Source of the DNA: Parapedobacter tibetensis
GTDB lineage: Bacteria; Bacteroidota; Bacteroidia; Sphingobacteriales; Sphingobacteriaceae
Reading direction: 5' to 3'
Length of the DNA stretch: 64,000 nucleotides
Assembly: GCF_024643205.1 (NCBI RefSeq)
Contig: NZ_JAMKQJ010000001.1
Span: 1-64,000, forward strand
Part shown: positions 18,555 through 26,709 of the stretch, piece by piece
Numbering within the stretch: the first letter of the stretch is position 1
How the letters are laid out: each line of letters begins with the position of its first letter
The notes under the pieces: model-generated
What the model was told of the DNA's origin: nothing
What the model saw: the letters and a program-made list of their open reading frames with translations, nothing else
Database searches by the model: none
Position numbers and translations under genes: made by a program

Positions 18555-19016
18555 TTATAATGGCAGTCTGCCCATGAATTGCACATTCACCCTGCCGAGA
18601 TCGAGCCCTACCATAAACGAAGGCATCGCGCGGTCAAATACCCAATCATTATGCCTGCGGTACACATATCCCCTGCGGTACGGATCGTAGTATGTCCGGT
18701 GTTTGGGGAAATACACGTAGTCCGAACGGCGGTGGAAGCGACGATCATAGTACCAATCGTCATGGTCGCGATACCGCTTATGGTGATGTTTAGCGTACTT
18801 GCGGTAGGCCTTTTCACGCTTCTCGTAATATTTACGATCCGCTTTATCGCGTTCTTTTGCATATCTATAGGTGTGCTTCCGTTGCTTTTCGTAATGTTTA
18901 GCATATTCTTTCTTCGCTTTTCTATGATGCCCTCGTCCCCTACCCTGCGCATACGCTTCGGTAATGGTAACGGTGCTGAAAATCAAGACGGCTACATATA
19001 TCATTAACTTGTTCAT
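18555..19016 (-). CDS. Small secreted protein, extremely rich in Lys, Arg, His and Tyr
   Basis: The open frame runs to 19205, but the ATG at 19016 is preferred: it has a GGAAGAG ribosome-binding site and starts a signal peptide (MNKLMIYVAVLIFSTVTITE, cleavage near AYAQG). The ~130-residue mature part is dominated by K, R, H and Y, with short repeated blocks such as YAKHYEKQRKHTYRY, KADRKYYEKREKAYRKYAKH and HHKRYRDHDDWYYDRR. The C-terminal 40 residues (PSFMVGLDLGRVNVQFMG) look folded. No family or function is assigned; binding to nucleic acid, phosphate-rich polymers or metals would suit the composition. Confidence 0.65.
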   Translation of the reverse strand: MNKLMIYVAVLIFSTVTITEAYAQGRGRGHHRKAKKEYAKHYEKQRKHTYRYAKERDKADRKYYEKREKAYRKYAKHHHKRYRDHDDWYYDRRFHRRSDYVYFPKHRTYYDPYRRGYVYRRHNDWVFDRAMPSFMVGLDLGRVNVQFMGRLPL

Positions 19017-19132
19017 GGCTCTTCCTTTTTTGTTAAACATCGTGTTTCTTAACTCGTTTGTCTGTAAGACAGCAGAAGTTGGGCTAAGGTTTAATGAAAG
19101 GCCAGGGGTTTCTTTTAAGGGAGGAAAGACCG

Positions 19133-19201
19133 AAAAGGTTTGTTTTTGCGCCACAATCCAGGGTACCCAAAAAAAGTGTTTGGCACAAAAACAAACCTTT
19201 T
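19133..19201. repeat. Long inverted repeat (21-bp arms, one mismatch)
   Basis: The arm at 19133-19153 (AAAAGGTTTGTTTTTGCGCCA) pairs with 19181-19201 with one mismatch, across a 27-base spacer containing GGGTACCC. It lies about 120 bases upstream of the basic secreted protein gene. There is no gene in 19017-19300. It could be a transcription terminator or the remnant of a small mobile element. Confidence 0.7.
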
Positions 19202-19300
19202 TCATCGAAAAAAGACATCATTTATTCAATAAAAAAGATGTTTACGATATCGTTAAGGCTGTTTTTTGGCTAAATTAATTAGAATGTCAAAATGAAGCGT

Positions 19301-19331
19301 ACCCTAGGTGTTTTAACAAAACACCTAGGGT
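19301..19331. repeat. Perfect 14-bp hairpin at the head of the 42-bp array
   Basis: ACCCTAGGTGTTTT (19301-19314), loop AAC, then its exact reverse complement (19318-19331). This is the most complete hairpin of the array; the other units keep a 10-bp version. Confidence 0.8.
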
Positions 19332-19620
19332 TTACAGTCTAGAACCTAGGTGTTCTAACAAAACACCTAGGGTTTACAGTCTGGAGCCTAGGTATTCTAA
19401 CGAAACATCTGGGGTGTACAGTCTGGAGCCTAGGTGTTCTAACAAAACATCTGGGGTGTACGGTCTGGAGCCTAGGTGTTCTAACGAAACACCTAGGGTT
19501 TACGGTCTGGAGCCTAGGTGTTCTAACAAAACAGCTAGTGTTTACGGTCTGGAGCCTAGGTGTTCTAACAAAACACCTGGGGTTTACAGTCTGGAGCCTA
19601 GGTGTTCTAAAGAAACACCT
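19303..19620. repeat. Tandem array of eight 42-bp hairpin-forming repeats
   Basis: Units begin with CCTAGGT at 19303, 19345, 19387, 19429, 19471, 19513, 19555 and 19597, exactly 42 bases apart; the eighth is partial. Each has the form CCTAGGTGTT, a 7-base loop, AACACCTAGG, then a 15-base linker (GTTTACAGTCTGGAG or a close variant). Because 42 is divisible by 3 and the unit lacks stops in several frames, open frames cross it on both strands (for example a 14-residue period with FVRTPRLQTV). There is no start signal or signal peptide, so I treat these as non-coding. It lies between the 3' end of the susD-like gene and the upstream region of the next gene. Confidence 0.9.
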
Positions 19621-19660
19621 ATTTCCTGTTTCCAATAACCTTCCGCTCTTCACAATGCAG

Positions 19661-21208
19661 TCAGTCCTTCAACAGCCACATCAATTCGTTTACATTGTCG
19701 TTGCCGTTAAACTGCCTGTCAATTGCTTCCCTTACGTTTTCCGTATTATAGTTTATCTCATCGCTTGGATACATCCAACGTACAGGCAAGCGGTCTGCCG
19801 GCACGTTTTCATTAGATGCCGGATTGATGGGAAACTCCGGGTACCCCGTACGCCGGTTTTCAAAGAAAGCACTCAAGGGCGATTGCAAAAACGTACCCAA
19901 ATATTTTTGGGTGACAATCTGATTTATCTGATTTTCCGCACTGCCTGTTAGCTTCACGGCATCTGTTGCAGGATAAGCCTGTATATACGCATCGTCCATC
20001 TGTCTATTGTGGTGGAAAGCGGCTTCATCTGGCGTGTTATCTGCCACGAAATGCATCGATGCCCGGATACCATCAGCGTAATAGGCCTGCGCATCTCCCG
20101 AAACCCACCCGCGTACCACCGCTTCCGCTATCGTCAGTTGTATCTGTGCGTGGTTCAGCAAGCAGACCGGTTCGCCCTCGGCGATCTCGGTATACCGCGC
20201 GTTCACTCCCGAATAGTCCTTCGAGTTGAGGATATCACCTATCGAAGCGTAAACAATTGCCGGATCTATGCCTTTGTACGCAGCGAAGTCCGATGCGGAT
20301 GCTCCATTTTCGATTTGTGCCTCGGATGGCGAAGCAAAATAGAAGACGCGGTAGTCATTCAGCGCTTTCAAGCGGTCTATCAGTACATCGGATACCATTG
20401 GGTAGATGACAAACTGGTTGCCCAGTTTGTGGAACGGATAGCGTTGGTGTTCCTGATCTGAATAGACCAATTGGAAATTATCGGCATTACTTTCAAAGAT
20501 GGGTCGGTTGTTCACGATGTCGTTGAAACGCTCCGCGACGCGGAGTTCCGCATCTCCCGTTTTCCTGTACAGGTTGATGAGTACTTTCAGCGCAAAGGAA
20601 TTGACCATTTTTTGCCATTTTACAGGGTCGCCCCCATAGATGACATCGCCTTCGAAGCTGCCCCCTAGGGCAAAGAAATTATTGGCCTCGTCCAATTCAT
20701 CCAAGATACCGACAAACACTTGTTTCTGCGTATCGTACATGGGTTTTATATTGTCTTCGCTTTCACCCTTCAGGGCATCGCTGTAAGGAATATCGCCTAC
20801 CTCCATCGTGGCGTTGAAGAACGTATACGCCCGCATGAAATGGCTTAGCCCTTTGTAGGAATTGGCCGCAGCCCCATCCAGTTCTTCCGTAAACTCCACC
20901 ATCTTCTCTGCATCGATGAGGCGGGTAAGTTTCCCGAAGCCCGCCCGGTCTATCCGGTTGTATTGCTCGCCCTGTGCAAACTCGCTCCACAGGATGTACT
21001 TATCGCGCATGAAATGGCCCATGAATCCCTTTTCCGAGCTGATATCATCGCGTGTGATATTCAGGATAAGCTTCGTGGCCAGCATTTGCGATGTGGCAAT
21101 GGTGGAACCGTCCGGATTTGTGTTCAACTCGTCGAAATGCGAGCAGGAAACCAATGCGCCCGATAGTATTACACAGGTTACTATAGTTTTTATATTTAGC
21201 GTTTTCAT
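19661..21208 (-). CDS. SusD/RagB-type outer-membrane lipoprotein (SusD-like 2)
   Basis: The 515-residue protein begins with a lipoprotein signal (MKTLNIKTIVTCVILSGALV, then SCSH) and has the SusD-like start FDELNTNPDGSTIATSQMLA. Further typical parts are LSHFMRAYTFFNATMEVGDI and PYSDALKG, and it ends with RLPVRWMYPSDEINYN. It would be the surface lid that binds nutrient for the SusC-like channel encoded 6 bases upstream. No glycoside hydrolase, sulfatase or protease gene is nearby, so the substrate is unknown. Confidence 0.85.
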   Translation of the reverse strand: MKTLNIKTIVTCVILSGALVSCSHFDELNTNPDGSTIATSQMLATKLILNITRDDISSEKGFMGHFMRDKYILWSEFAQGEQYNRIDRAGFGKLTRLIDAEKMVEFTEELDGAAANSYKGLSHFMRAYTFFNATMEVGDIPYSDALKGESEDNIKPMYDTQKQVFVGILDELDEANNFFALGGSFEGDVIYGGDPVKWQKMVNSFALKVLINLYRKTGDAELRVAERFNDIVNNRPIFESNADNFQLVYSDQEHQRYPFHKLGNQFVIYPMVSDVLIDRLKALNDYRVFYFASPSEAQIENGASASDFAAYKGIDPAIVYASIGDILNSKDYSGVNARYTEIAEGEPVCLLNHAQIQLTIAEAVVRGWVSGDAQAYYADGIRASMHFVADNTPDEAAFHHNRQMDDAYIQAYPATDAVKLTGSAENQINQIVTQKYLGTFLQSPLSAFFENRRTGYPEFPINPASNENVPADRLPVRWMYPSDEINYNTENVREAIDRQFNGNDNVNELMWLLKD

Positions 21209-21214
21209 ATACTT

Positions 21215-24200
21215 CTATTTTTTATTACTGCTGAGGTGGAAACTAAGGTTGAGTCCGATAAAGCGTTGGGAAGGCGAGGTGAGATCACCATCGGAATTCC
21301 AATCGGGGTCTGCAAACCTGAAATCTTTGGCCCATAGGAATACATTCTGTGCGGTCAACGAAATGCGCGCGCGGCTCATCCCCCAACGTTCGCTCATTTC
21401 CAGTGGCAGGGTATACCCGATGGCCAGTTCACGGATTTTGATAAATGTGGGGTCTGTTGCCCCAAAGCGGCCATCGCCATACCGCCGGGCATATGTTTCA
21501 TAAGACACCGGGGTATCATTGGAGGCATACACCCGGGTATCTTCGGTAATTTGCCCGTATTGATCGAAAGACACGGAGCCGGAAACCACCTTCACCCCGT
21601 TGCCCACGTAAGATTCGTTGCCGTTGACCACCTCGTCATAACGCCACTGATTGTCACTATCCGGATGCGAGCCCGTATCCCACATCTTGTAAGCGGTATA
21701 ATTGCTCAATAGGCCTCCAAACCGGCCATCGAAGCTCAGCTGGAGATCAAAATCCCGGTAGGTAAACGAGTTGTTCAAACCCCAGATGAATTTGGGGTCG
21801 TTATAGCCAATCGCATAAGCATACTGACCCTGCTGTGGTAGCCCCCCATCCGTATGGATAACATTGCCTTGCGGGTCTGTCAGCCAATCGGTAATCGTAT
21901 AATTATCCACGCGTCCGCCCGCCTTCGTCCACAGGTTGTCGGGCGAGTATACCGGATCCAGTTCTTTATAATACTGATGGGTTGTAGCCCAATTCACAGC
22001 GACACCCCACGAAAAATTGGATTTTTTAATAACACCGGCGTTCAACGTAAACTCCATCCCCCTGCGTATCCGCGTTTCATCGGTATTGATCAGGGTTTCG
22101 GTAAAGCCTGATGCCGCCGAAATGGGAATCGATACCTGCCGGTTGTAGTTGAATACGTTGTAGTATGCCACGTCCAGTATCAGTCGATTGTCCAGCAGAT
22201 TCGCTACGGTACCCACTTCCCACGTACGGTTGGTCTCCGGCTCAATCACGTTGGTATTGAGTTCGGCAGGGTAAGCCGCCGTATTCAGGCCGTCCCAAGC
22301 ACCTTGTCCAATGGCATAATTCACATTTGTGGCATATACACCAAGGTCTTGCTTGGATACGGCCCATGAGCCGCGGAGCTTCCATAAGTCCATCCAGCCC
22401 GGCATACTGAAAAACTCACCCAACACCACGCTCGTGGCAATGGACGGGTAAAAGTACGAACGTGTCGTTGCATCCAGTGTCGAGCTCCAGTCGTTGCGGG
22501 CTGTCAAATCCAGGTAAACAGCATCCTTCCATCCAAATGACGCCAACCCCAACACACTATTCACCTGTTTGTGGGCACGACCGGTTTCGACATCCGGCCG
22601 TTCTACCGAGTTGTTTAATGAATACAGCCCCGGCACCATAATCCCGCTGCGGGTATAACCCGAAAGAGACTGGTCTTCCCATTTATAGATAGAAGCCCCG
22701 GCAGTAAGGTCAATATCAAAATTCGGCAGTATTTTCTTTCGTGCGTAGTTCAAGAGCAGGTCGGTATTCAAGCTATACCCCCTAGATTGATATTGTCCAT
22801 ACATCCCGTTGGCATGCCAGCCCCGGGAAGAATTAATGCCTGGCGGATTACGCCGCGTATTCTCATTCGAATAAAAATCGTACCCCACCCGCGCCGTCAC
22901 TTTCGCACCTTTAAACGGTTTGTAATGGGAGGTGAGGTTCACATTGGCCATGTTATTTTCCCGGCTCAGCAATTTCTCATAAGCAATCAGGTACGGATTG
23001 TCATACCAAGCTGTGTAATGCCAGTTCTGTTTCTCGTTGGGTGTCACCCAATAGTCGCGAAATTTAGTCACATCATACTCCGGGCCCGTCCACATGAGCA
23101 GTTGATAGATGTACCCTTGATCGTCATATCCGGCGCCGGTAGTCTGTGGCGTCATACTTCTATTGTAGCCCATATTGCTGTGGATTTCCACCTTGTCGCC
23201 AAGGTTCAGCTTACCAGAAATATTGGCATTGAGACGGTTCAACTTCAGGTTTGGATATTGCCCCTTGTTGTACACATGGGTGAGTGATGCCCGTATCGAT
23301 CCGATGTCGCCCGATCGGGCAAAGCTGATGTTGTTGTTGGTGACAATGCCGGGTTCCAGAAAGTTCTTGAAGTTGTTTTTACCGCGCGACGCAAGCTCCA
23401 TTACCTCCATTTGCTTGGTTTCCGGGTTCCATTGTTCCTCCATGATACCGATATCCAGCTTATTGCCCCATACATAATCGATAGAATTGTAGGATCCACC
23501 CACGCCCGCACTGTAGGAAGTCTGCACCTCCGGCAGTGTCAAATAGCCGGCGAAAAACATATTGTTGCTGTTCACGCTGATGCCATTCCCTCCACTTTTT
23601 GTGGTGATGATGATGGCACCGCCACCGCCCCGCACGCCGTAGAGGGCAGAGGCCGTGGCCCCCTTGAGCACGTCGATGCTTTCGATGTCGTCGGGCGGTA
23701 CCTGCCGAAGGCTCATATTACCATAGGGGACTCCATCGATGACCAACAGCGGATTGGAAGATCCTCCGCGCAATCGTATATCCGGCGACTCGTCAAACTC
23801 GGTACTGTTTTGGATCCACAGGCCAGCCACCTTACCGGTAAGCGAAGTGGCTACATCCACGCCTTTCACTTGCTGTACCTGATCGCCGCCAATGCGCTGC
23901 ACGGCGTACCCGAGTGATTTTTCCTCACGGACGATACCCAGGGCCGTCACCACCACTTCTTCGATCATTTCTTCCAAACGCCCCAGTTGAACGGAGATCG
24001 TTGTTCGGCCATCTGCGGATTCTTCGTGTGTGCGATACCCGAGGTAACTGAATATCAATACATCATTTGCCCCAACATTGCCGATGGAATAGCGACCATC
24101 TCCAGTTGTGGCGGCCTCGGTGGCCGTTCCCCTTATACGGATAGTCACCCCCTCAAGCGGCGTACCGCTCGCAACATCGGTCACTACCCCGATTATCGTT

Positions 24201-24604
24201 TGCTGAGCAAGTCCCAGTCCGTTCTTTTTTTCAGTACTGCTAAGTGGTGAATGTATCCGTCTCACCGGTTTTACCACATAAAACCGTTCGTTTACTTTTT
24301 CCACTTCCAGCTGATGCGGCGCCACTAGCTTATTGAGCGTGCCGGCAAGATGGTCTTTCGTAATGTCCGCCACATTCGGTGTTTCCAGGCTAAGGGTGCC
24401 GACACGTTCGGCATCATAGTTGATTCGCACATTGAAGCGCTGTTCCAAAGACGTAAAAAAGTCTTTGAAATACACTTTTTGTTTCGGTGTCTTTTTTTTC
24501 ATACTGAAGGCCTTTGCTGTTTGCTGCAAGGCCGTGGCGTTGGTTACCATTCCTGCCAATAGGAAGATTGCCAACAAATTCCGGATAAGTACATTTGATT
24601 TCAT
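21215..24604 (-). CDS. SusC/RagA TonB-dependent transporter with STN domain
   Basis: The 1129-residue protein has a signal peptide, an STN domain (about 40-110), a carboxypeptidase-regulatory-like domain (IIGVVTDVASGTPLEGVTI, about 135-210), the plug (VVTALGIVREEKSLGYAVQR; DVLKGATASALYGVRGGGGA) and a long beta-barrel ending LSFHLSSNKK. The N-terminal STN extension is the signature of transporters that signal to a FecR-type anti-sigma factor; fecR is the next gene upstream, 9 bases away. It probably imports an oligomeric nutrient together with the SusD-like lipoprotein, powered by TonB. Confidence 0.92.
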   Translation of the reverse strand: MKSNVLIRNLLAIFLLAGMVTNATALQQTAKAFSMKKKTPKQKVYFKDFFTSLEQRFNVRINYDAERVGTLSLETPNVADITKDHLAGTLNKLVAPHQLEVEKVNERFYVVKPVRRIHSPLSSTEKKNGLGLAQQTIIGVVTDVASGTPLEGVTIRIRGTATEAATTGDGRYSIGNVGANDVLIFSYLGYRTHEESADGRTTISVQLGRLEEMIEEVVVTALGIVREEKSLGYAVQRIGGDQVQQVKGVDVATSLTGKVAGLWIQNSTEFDESPDIRLRGGSSNPLLVIDGVPYGNMSLRQVPPDDIESIDVLKGATASALYGVRGGGGAIIITTKSGGNGISVNSNNMFFAGYLTLPEVQTSYSAGVGGSYNSIDYVWGNKLDIGIMEEQWNPETKQMEVMELASRGKNNFKNFLEPGIVTNNNISFARSGDIGSIRASLTHVYNKGQYPNLKLNRLNANISGKLNLGDKVEIHSNMGYNRSMTPQTTGAGYDDQGYIYQLLMWTGPEYDVTKFRDYWVTPNEKQNWHYTAWYDNPYLIAYEKLLSRENNMANVNLTSHYKPFKGAKVTARVGYDFYSNENTRRNPPGINSSRGWHANGMYGQYQSRGYSLNTDLLLNYARKKILPNFDIDLTAGASIYKWEDQSLSGYTRSGIMVPGLYSLNNSVERPDVETGRAHKQVNSVLGLASFGWKDAVYLDLTARNDWSSTLDATTRSYFYPSIATSVVLGEFFSMPGWMDLWKLRGSWAVSKQDLGVYATNVNYAIGQGAWDGLNTAAYPAELNTNVIEPETNRTWEVGTVANLLDNRLILDVAYYNVFNYNRQVSIPISAASGFTETLINTDETRIRRGMEFTLNAGVIKKSNFSWGVAVNWATTHQYYKELDPVYSPDNLWTKAGGRVDNYTITDWLTDPQGNVIHTDGGLPQQGQYAYAIGYNDPKFIWGLNNSFTYRDFDLQLSFDGRFGGLLSNYTAYKMWDTGSHPDSDNQWRYDEVVNGNESYVGNGVKVVSGSVSFDQYGQITEDTRVYASNDTPVSYETYARRYGDGRFGATDPTFIKIRELAIGYTLPLEMSERWGMSRARISLTAQNVFLWAKDFRFADPDWNSDGDLTSPSQRFIGLNLSFHLSSNKK

Positions 24605-24613
24605 ATCGAATTT

Positions 24614-25591
24614 TTAGTGGGTATTTGCATTTTCGTTTCGGATGGCAATGGTATTGCCTTTTTGCTCCACGTCCAGTTCAAATGTCAGGGCAATCATGTG
24701 GAGGCCCAGCGACAAGTTGTCTGCGGGTACCGAGCCCGTAAAGCGCAGGTTTTCCAGTCCAGGGTCTGCAAAGGAAATATCATATCCATAGCGGTCTTTT
24801 ATCGTATTGGCCACATGCCACAACGGCTCATTTCTAAATGCAAGCAATTTGTATCGCCACGAAGCATAGTAGAGCGTATCCGCAGCCGATTTTTGCATCC
24901 GATCGCTCCCCGGCGCTATGTACACTGTTTCACCGGGCTCAATTAGTTGCCGGGAGGCGTTATACGCCGCCCTTACACTTCCACTGCTAAGCACTACACG
25001 GGCCTCGTCTTCCCGTGTGTTTACATTGAATGCCGTGCCCAACACTGTAATGTCCATTCCCTGTTTGGTATGTACGATAAAAGGCTTGTCCGACATGGGG
25101 ACCACCGAAAAAAAAGCCTCCCCATGAAGCCATACCTCGCGGCGGTCTTTGTCCAGAAAATCATCATTCACGCGGATTTCAGTATTGGCGTTCAGCACGA
25201 CCTGCGTACCATCGTCCAACAGTACCGTATCCAGTTGGCCATAGACCGTCTGTATGATGGTTTTCGGTTCGTACCAAGCAACATAACCAACTACTGCTGC
25301 TGTTATAAACAATGCCACCGCCGCTGCTAATCGGAATAGTGAAGTGCTGCGTAGAAAAGACCGTCGCTTGTTTTCGGCTTCAGGTGCAACGATCCGTTCA
25401 AAGATCCGATCGGCGGAAACGGAATCCATGCGCTGTTGTTCAGCAATCATTTGCATCACCTCCTCCACCCCTGAGATATCCTCATCCGTATCGGCTTGCT
25501 GCAAGTAAGAGATGATGCGCGCAGCTTCCGCTTCAGTACACTCACCGTGCAGCATTTTCTTAAATAATTCCTTCATCGACGCGTCTGGCAT
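24614..25591 (-). CDS. fecR: FecR-family anti-sigma factor
   Basis: The 325-residue inner-membrane protein has a cytosolic N-terminus, one membrane span (about 85-107, LFRLAAAVALFITAAVVGYV), a periplasmic FecR domain (TVYGQLDTVLLDDGTQVVL; REVWLHGEAFFSVVPMSDKP; ITVLGTAFNVNTREDEARVV) and a C-terminal DUF4974 domain (LAFRNEPLWHVANTIKDRYG to the end). It should hold the divergent ECF sigma factor inactive until the STN domain of the SusC-like transporter signals that substrate is bound. It heads the FecR-SusC-SusD operon. Confidence 0.9.
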   Translation of the reverse strand: MPDASMKELFKKMLHGECTEAEAARIISYLQQADTDEDISGVEEVMQMIAEQQRMDSVSADRIFERIVAPEAENKRRSFLRSTSLFRLAAAVALFITAAVVGYVAWYEPKTIIQTVYGQLDTVLLDDGTQVVLNANTEIRVNDDFLDKDRREVWLHGEAFFSVVPMSDKPFIVHTKQGMDITVLGTAFNVNTREDEARVVLSSGSVRAAYNASRQLIEPGETVYIAPGSDRMQKSAADTLYYASWRYKLLAFRNEPLWHVANTIKDRYGYDISFADPGLENLRFTGSVPADNLSLGLHMIALTFELDVEQKGNTIAIRNENANTH

Positions 25592-25690
25592 CCCGGCGTG
25601 TGTTTATTGGTAATACAATCGAAGTGCTCGGAGGGACGATAGCTAATGAAATTTTTTTATAAAAGCGCAACCGATTGCGTGCGACATTCC

Positions 25691-25722
25691 TTTTGGAAAT
25701 ACGTTAAGTATGTCTACCTTTG
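25691..25722 (+). promoter_or_regulatory. Promoter of the ECF sigma gene
   Basis: TTTTG at 25691-25695, 19 bases, then TACCTTTG at 25715-25722: a near-perfect match to the Bacteroidota primary-sigma promoter. It implies a leader of about 125 bases before the ATG at 25856, in which I see no further element. The region between 25592 and 25690 should hold the operator/promoter of the fecR operon, but I could not pinpoint it. Confidence 0.75.
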
Positions 25723-25855
25723 GTCGTTATAATTGACTTAGCAAACCATGTTGGCCAATAATATGGACAGGGAAAAATTATCAATTTGTTCATCATAATA
25801 CAACAAAAAAGATACGTTGGCGCCATACATTTACCGCTGATAATGTCCATTATAG

Positions 25856-26461
25856 ATGAAGAAAATGACAATGGTAGATTGGAAGACGGTGGCAAAAAAC
25901 ATATCCAATGGCGATATTGTTGCATTTCGCCAATGTTTCGATAGTTTACGCCAAGATATCTACAGATATGCCATGGCGTACTTTCGATCCTGCGAACTGG
26001 CCGAAGACACTGTACAAGATGTATTTACCACACTATGGGCCAACAGACAATCTATTGATGTAGACCTGAATCTTAAGGCGTACATTTATCGGATTGCACG
26101 CAATATTATTTTCAACCAACTAAAGCGAGCTACCTATGACCAACGCATGCGCAATATTATTTTCCAGGGCGTATGCGCCGCGGGCAACGAGATAGAGGAA
26201 GGCTATTTCTACGAGGAGCTCAATGGCCTTTACCAAGAAGCCATTGACAAGCTACCGCCTCAACGGCAACTGGTATTCACGATGAGCAGGAACGAGGGGG
26301 TGAGCCATGACGAGATTGCCCAGCGGCTTGCATTATCTAAAAACACGGTCAAAGACCAAATCGTGAAGGCTTCCCGTTTTATCCGCAACTACATCAGCAA
26401 GAGTATGGCCTATATTTCTACCCCGCTATTGCTATTGGTTAACATTTGGCTGGGGCCATAG
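25856..26461 (+). CDS. ECF sigma factor (FecI-like, Bacteroidota type)
   Basis: The ~200-residue protein has sigma region 2 (CFDSLRQDIYRYAMAYF; LAEDTVQDVFTTLWANRQ) and region 4 (LPPQRQLVFTMSRNEGVS; HDEIAQRLALSKNTVKDQI), ending with the hydrophobic tail (STPLLLLVNIWLGP) usual in this Bacteroidota subgroup. The start could be the ATG at 25856, 25865 or 25871; none has a strong ribosome-binding site. It is divergent from fecR and should activate the fecR-susC-susD operon. Confidence 0.88.
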   Translation: MKKMTMVDWKTVAKNISNGDIVAFRQCFDSLRQDIYRYAMAYFRSCELAEDTVQDVFTTLWANRQSIDVDLNLKAYIYRIARNIIFNQLKRATYDQRMRNIIFQGVCAAGNEIEEGYFYEELNGLYQEAIDKLPPQRQLVFTMSRNEGVSHDEIAQRLALSKNTVKDQIVKASRFIRNYISKSMAYISTPLLLLVNIWLGP

Positions 26462-26578
26462 CATCAATTTTGTTCTGGTCACCATGGATAAACATAGGAG
26501 ACCGTTTTTAGGCTACCCATTTTTTATTTAATTGCAGTAAAGAATATTGCTTAACTTAGCATGGCATTTTCGTAAAAA

Positions 26579-26674
26579 ATGAAAAAGCTTGCATGTATTG
26601 TTTTGCTTACGCTGCCGTTCCATTCAGGGGTTTTTTGCCAGGATAAATCAGGGTATGGAGGCACTTTAAAATAA
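26579..26674 (+). CDS. Possible 31-residue secreted peptide or gene remnant
   Basis: The short frame ATG...TAA encodes a clear signal peptide (MKKLACIVLLTLPFHSGVF, cleavage after CQ) followed by only ten residues (DKSGYGGTLK). It lies in the 248-base gap between the sigma gene and mutS. It is either a degraded start of a lost secreted-protein gene or a very small exported peptide. No homologue is known to me. Confidence 0.3.
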   Translation: MKKLACIVLLTLPFHSGVFCQDKSGYGGTLK

Positions 26675-26709
26675 CAAAAAATATACGGACTTTTTGTACG
26701 AAAATCCCC

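Noticed and set aside
19303..19620. Array considered as a CRISPR
   Set aside because: The linkers between stems are nearly identical in all units; there are no unique spacers, and no cas genes are present.
19339..19653. Open frames with 14-residue repeats crossing the 42-bp array on both strands
   Set aside because: They result from a stop-free unit of 42 bases; there is no ribosome-binding site, export signal or family similarity, and frames on both strands are equally open.
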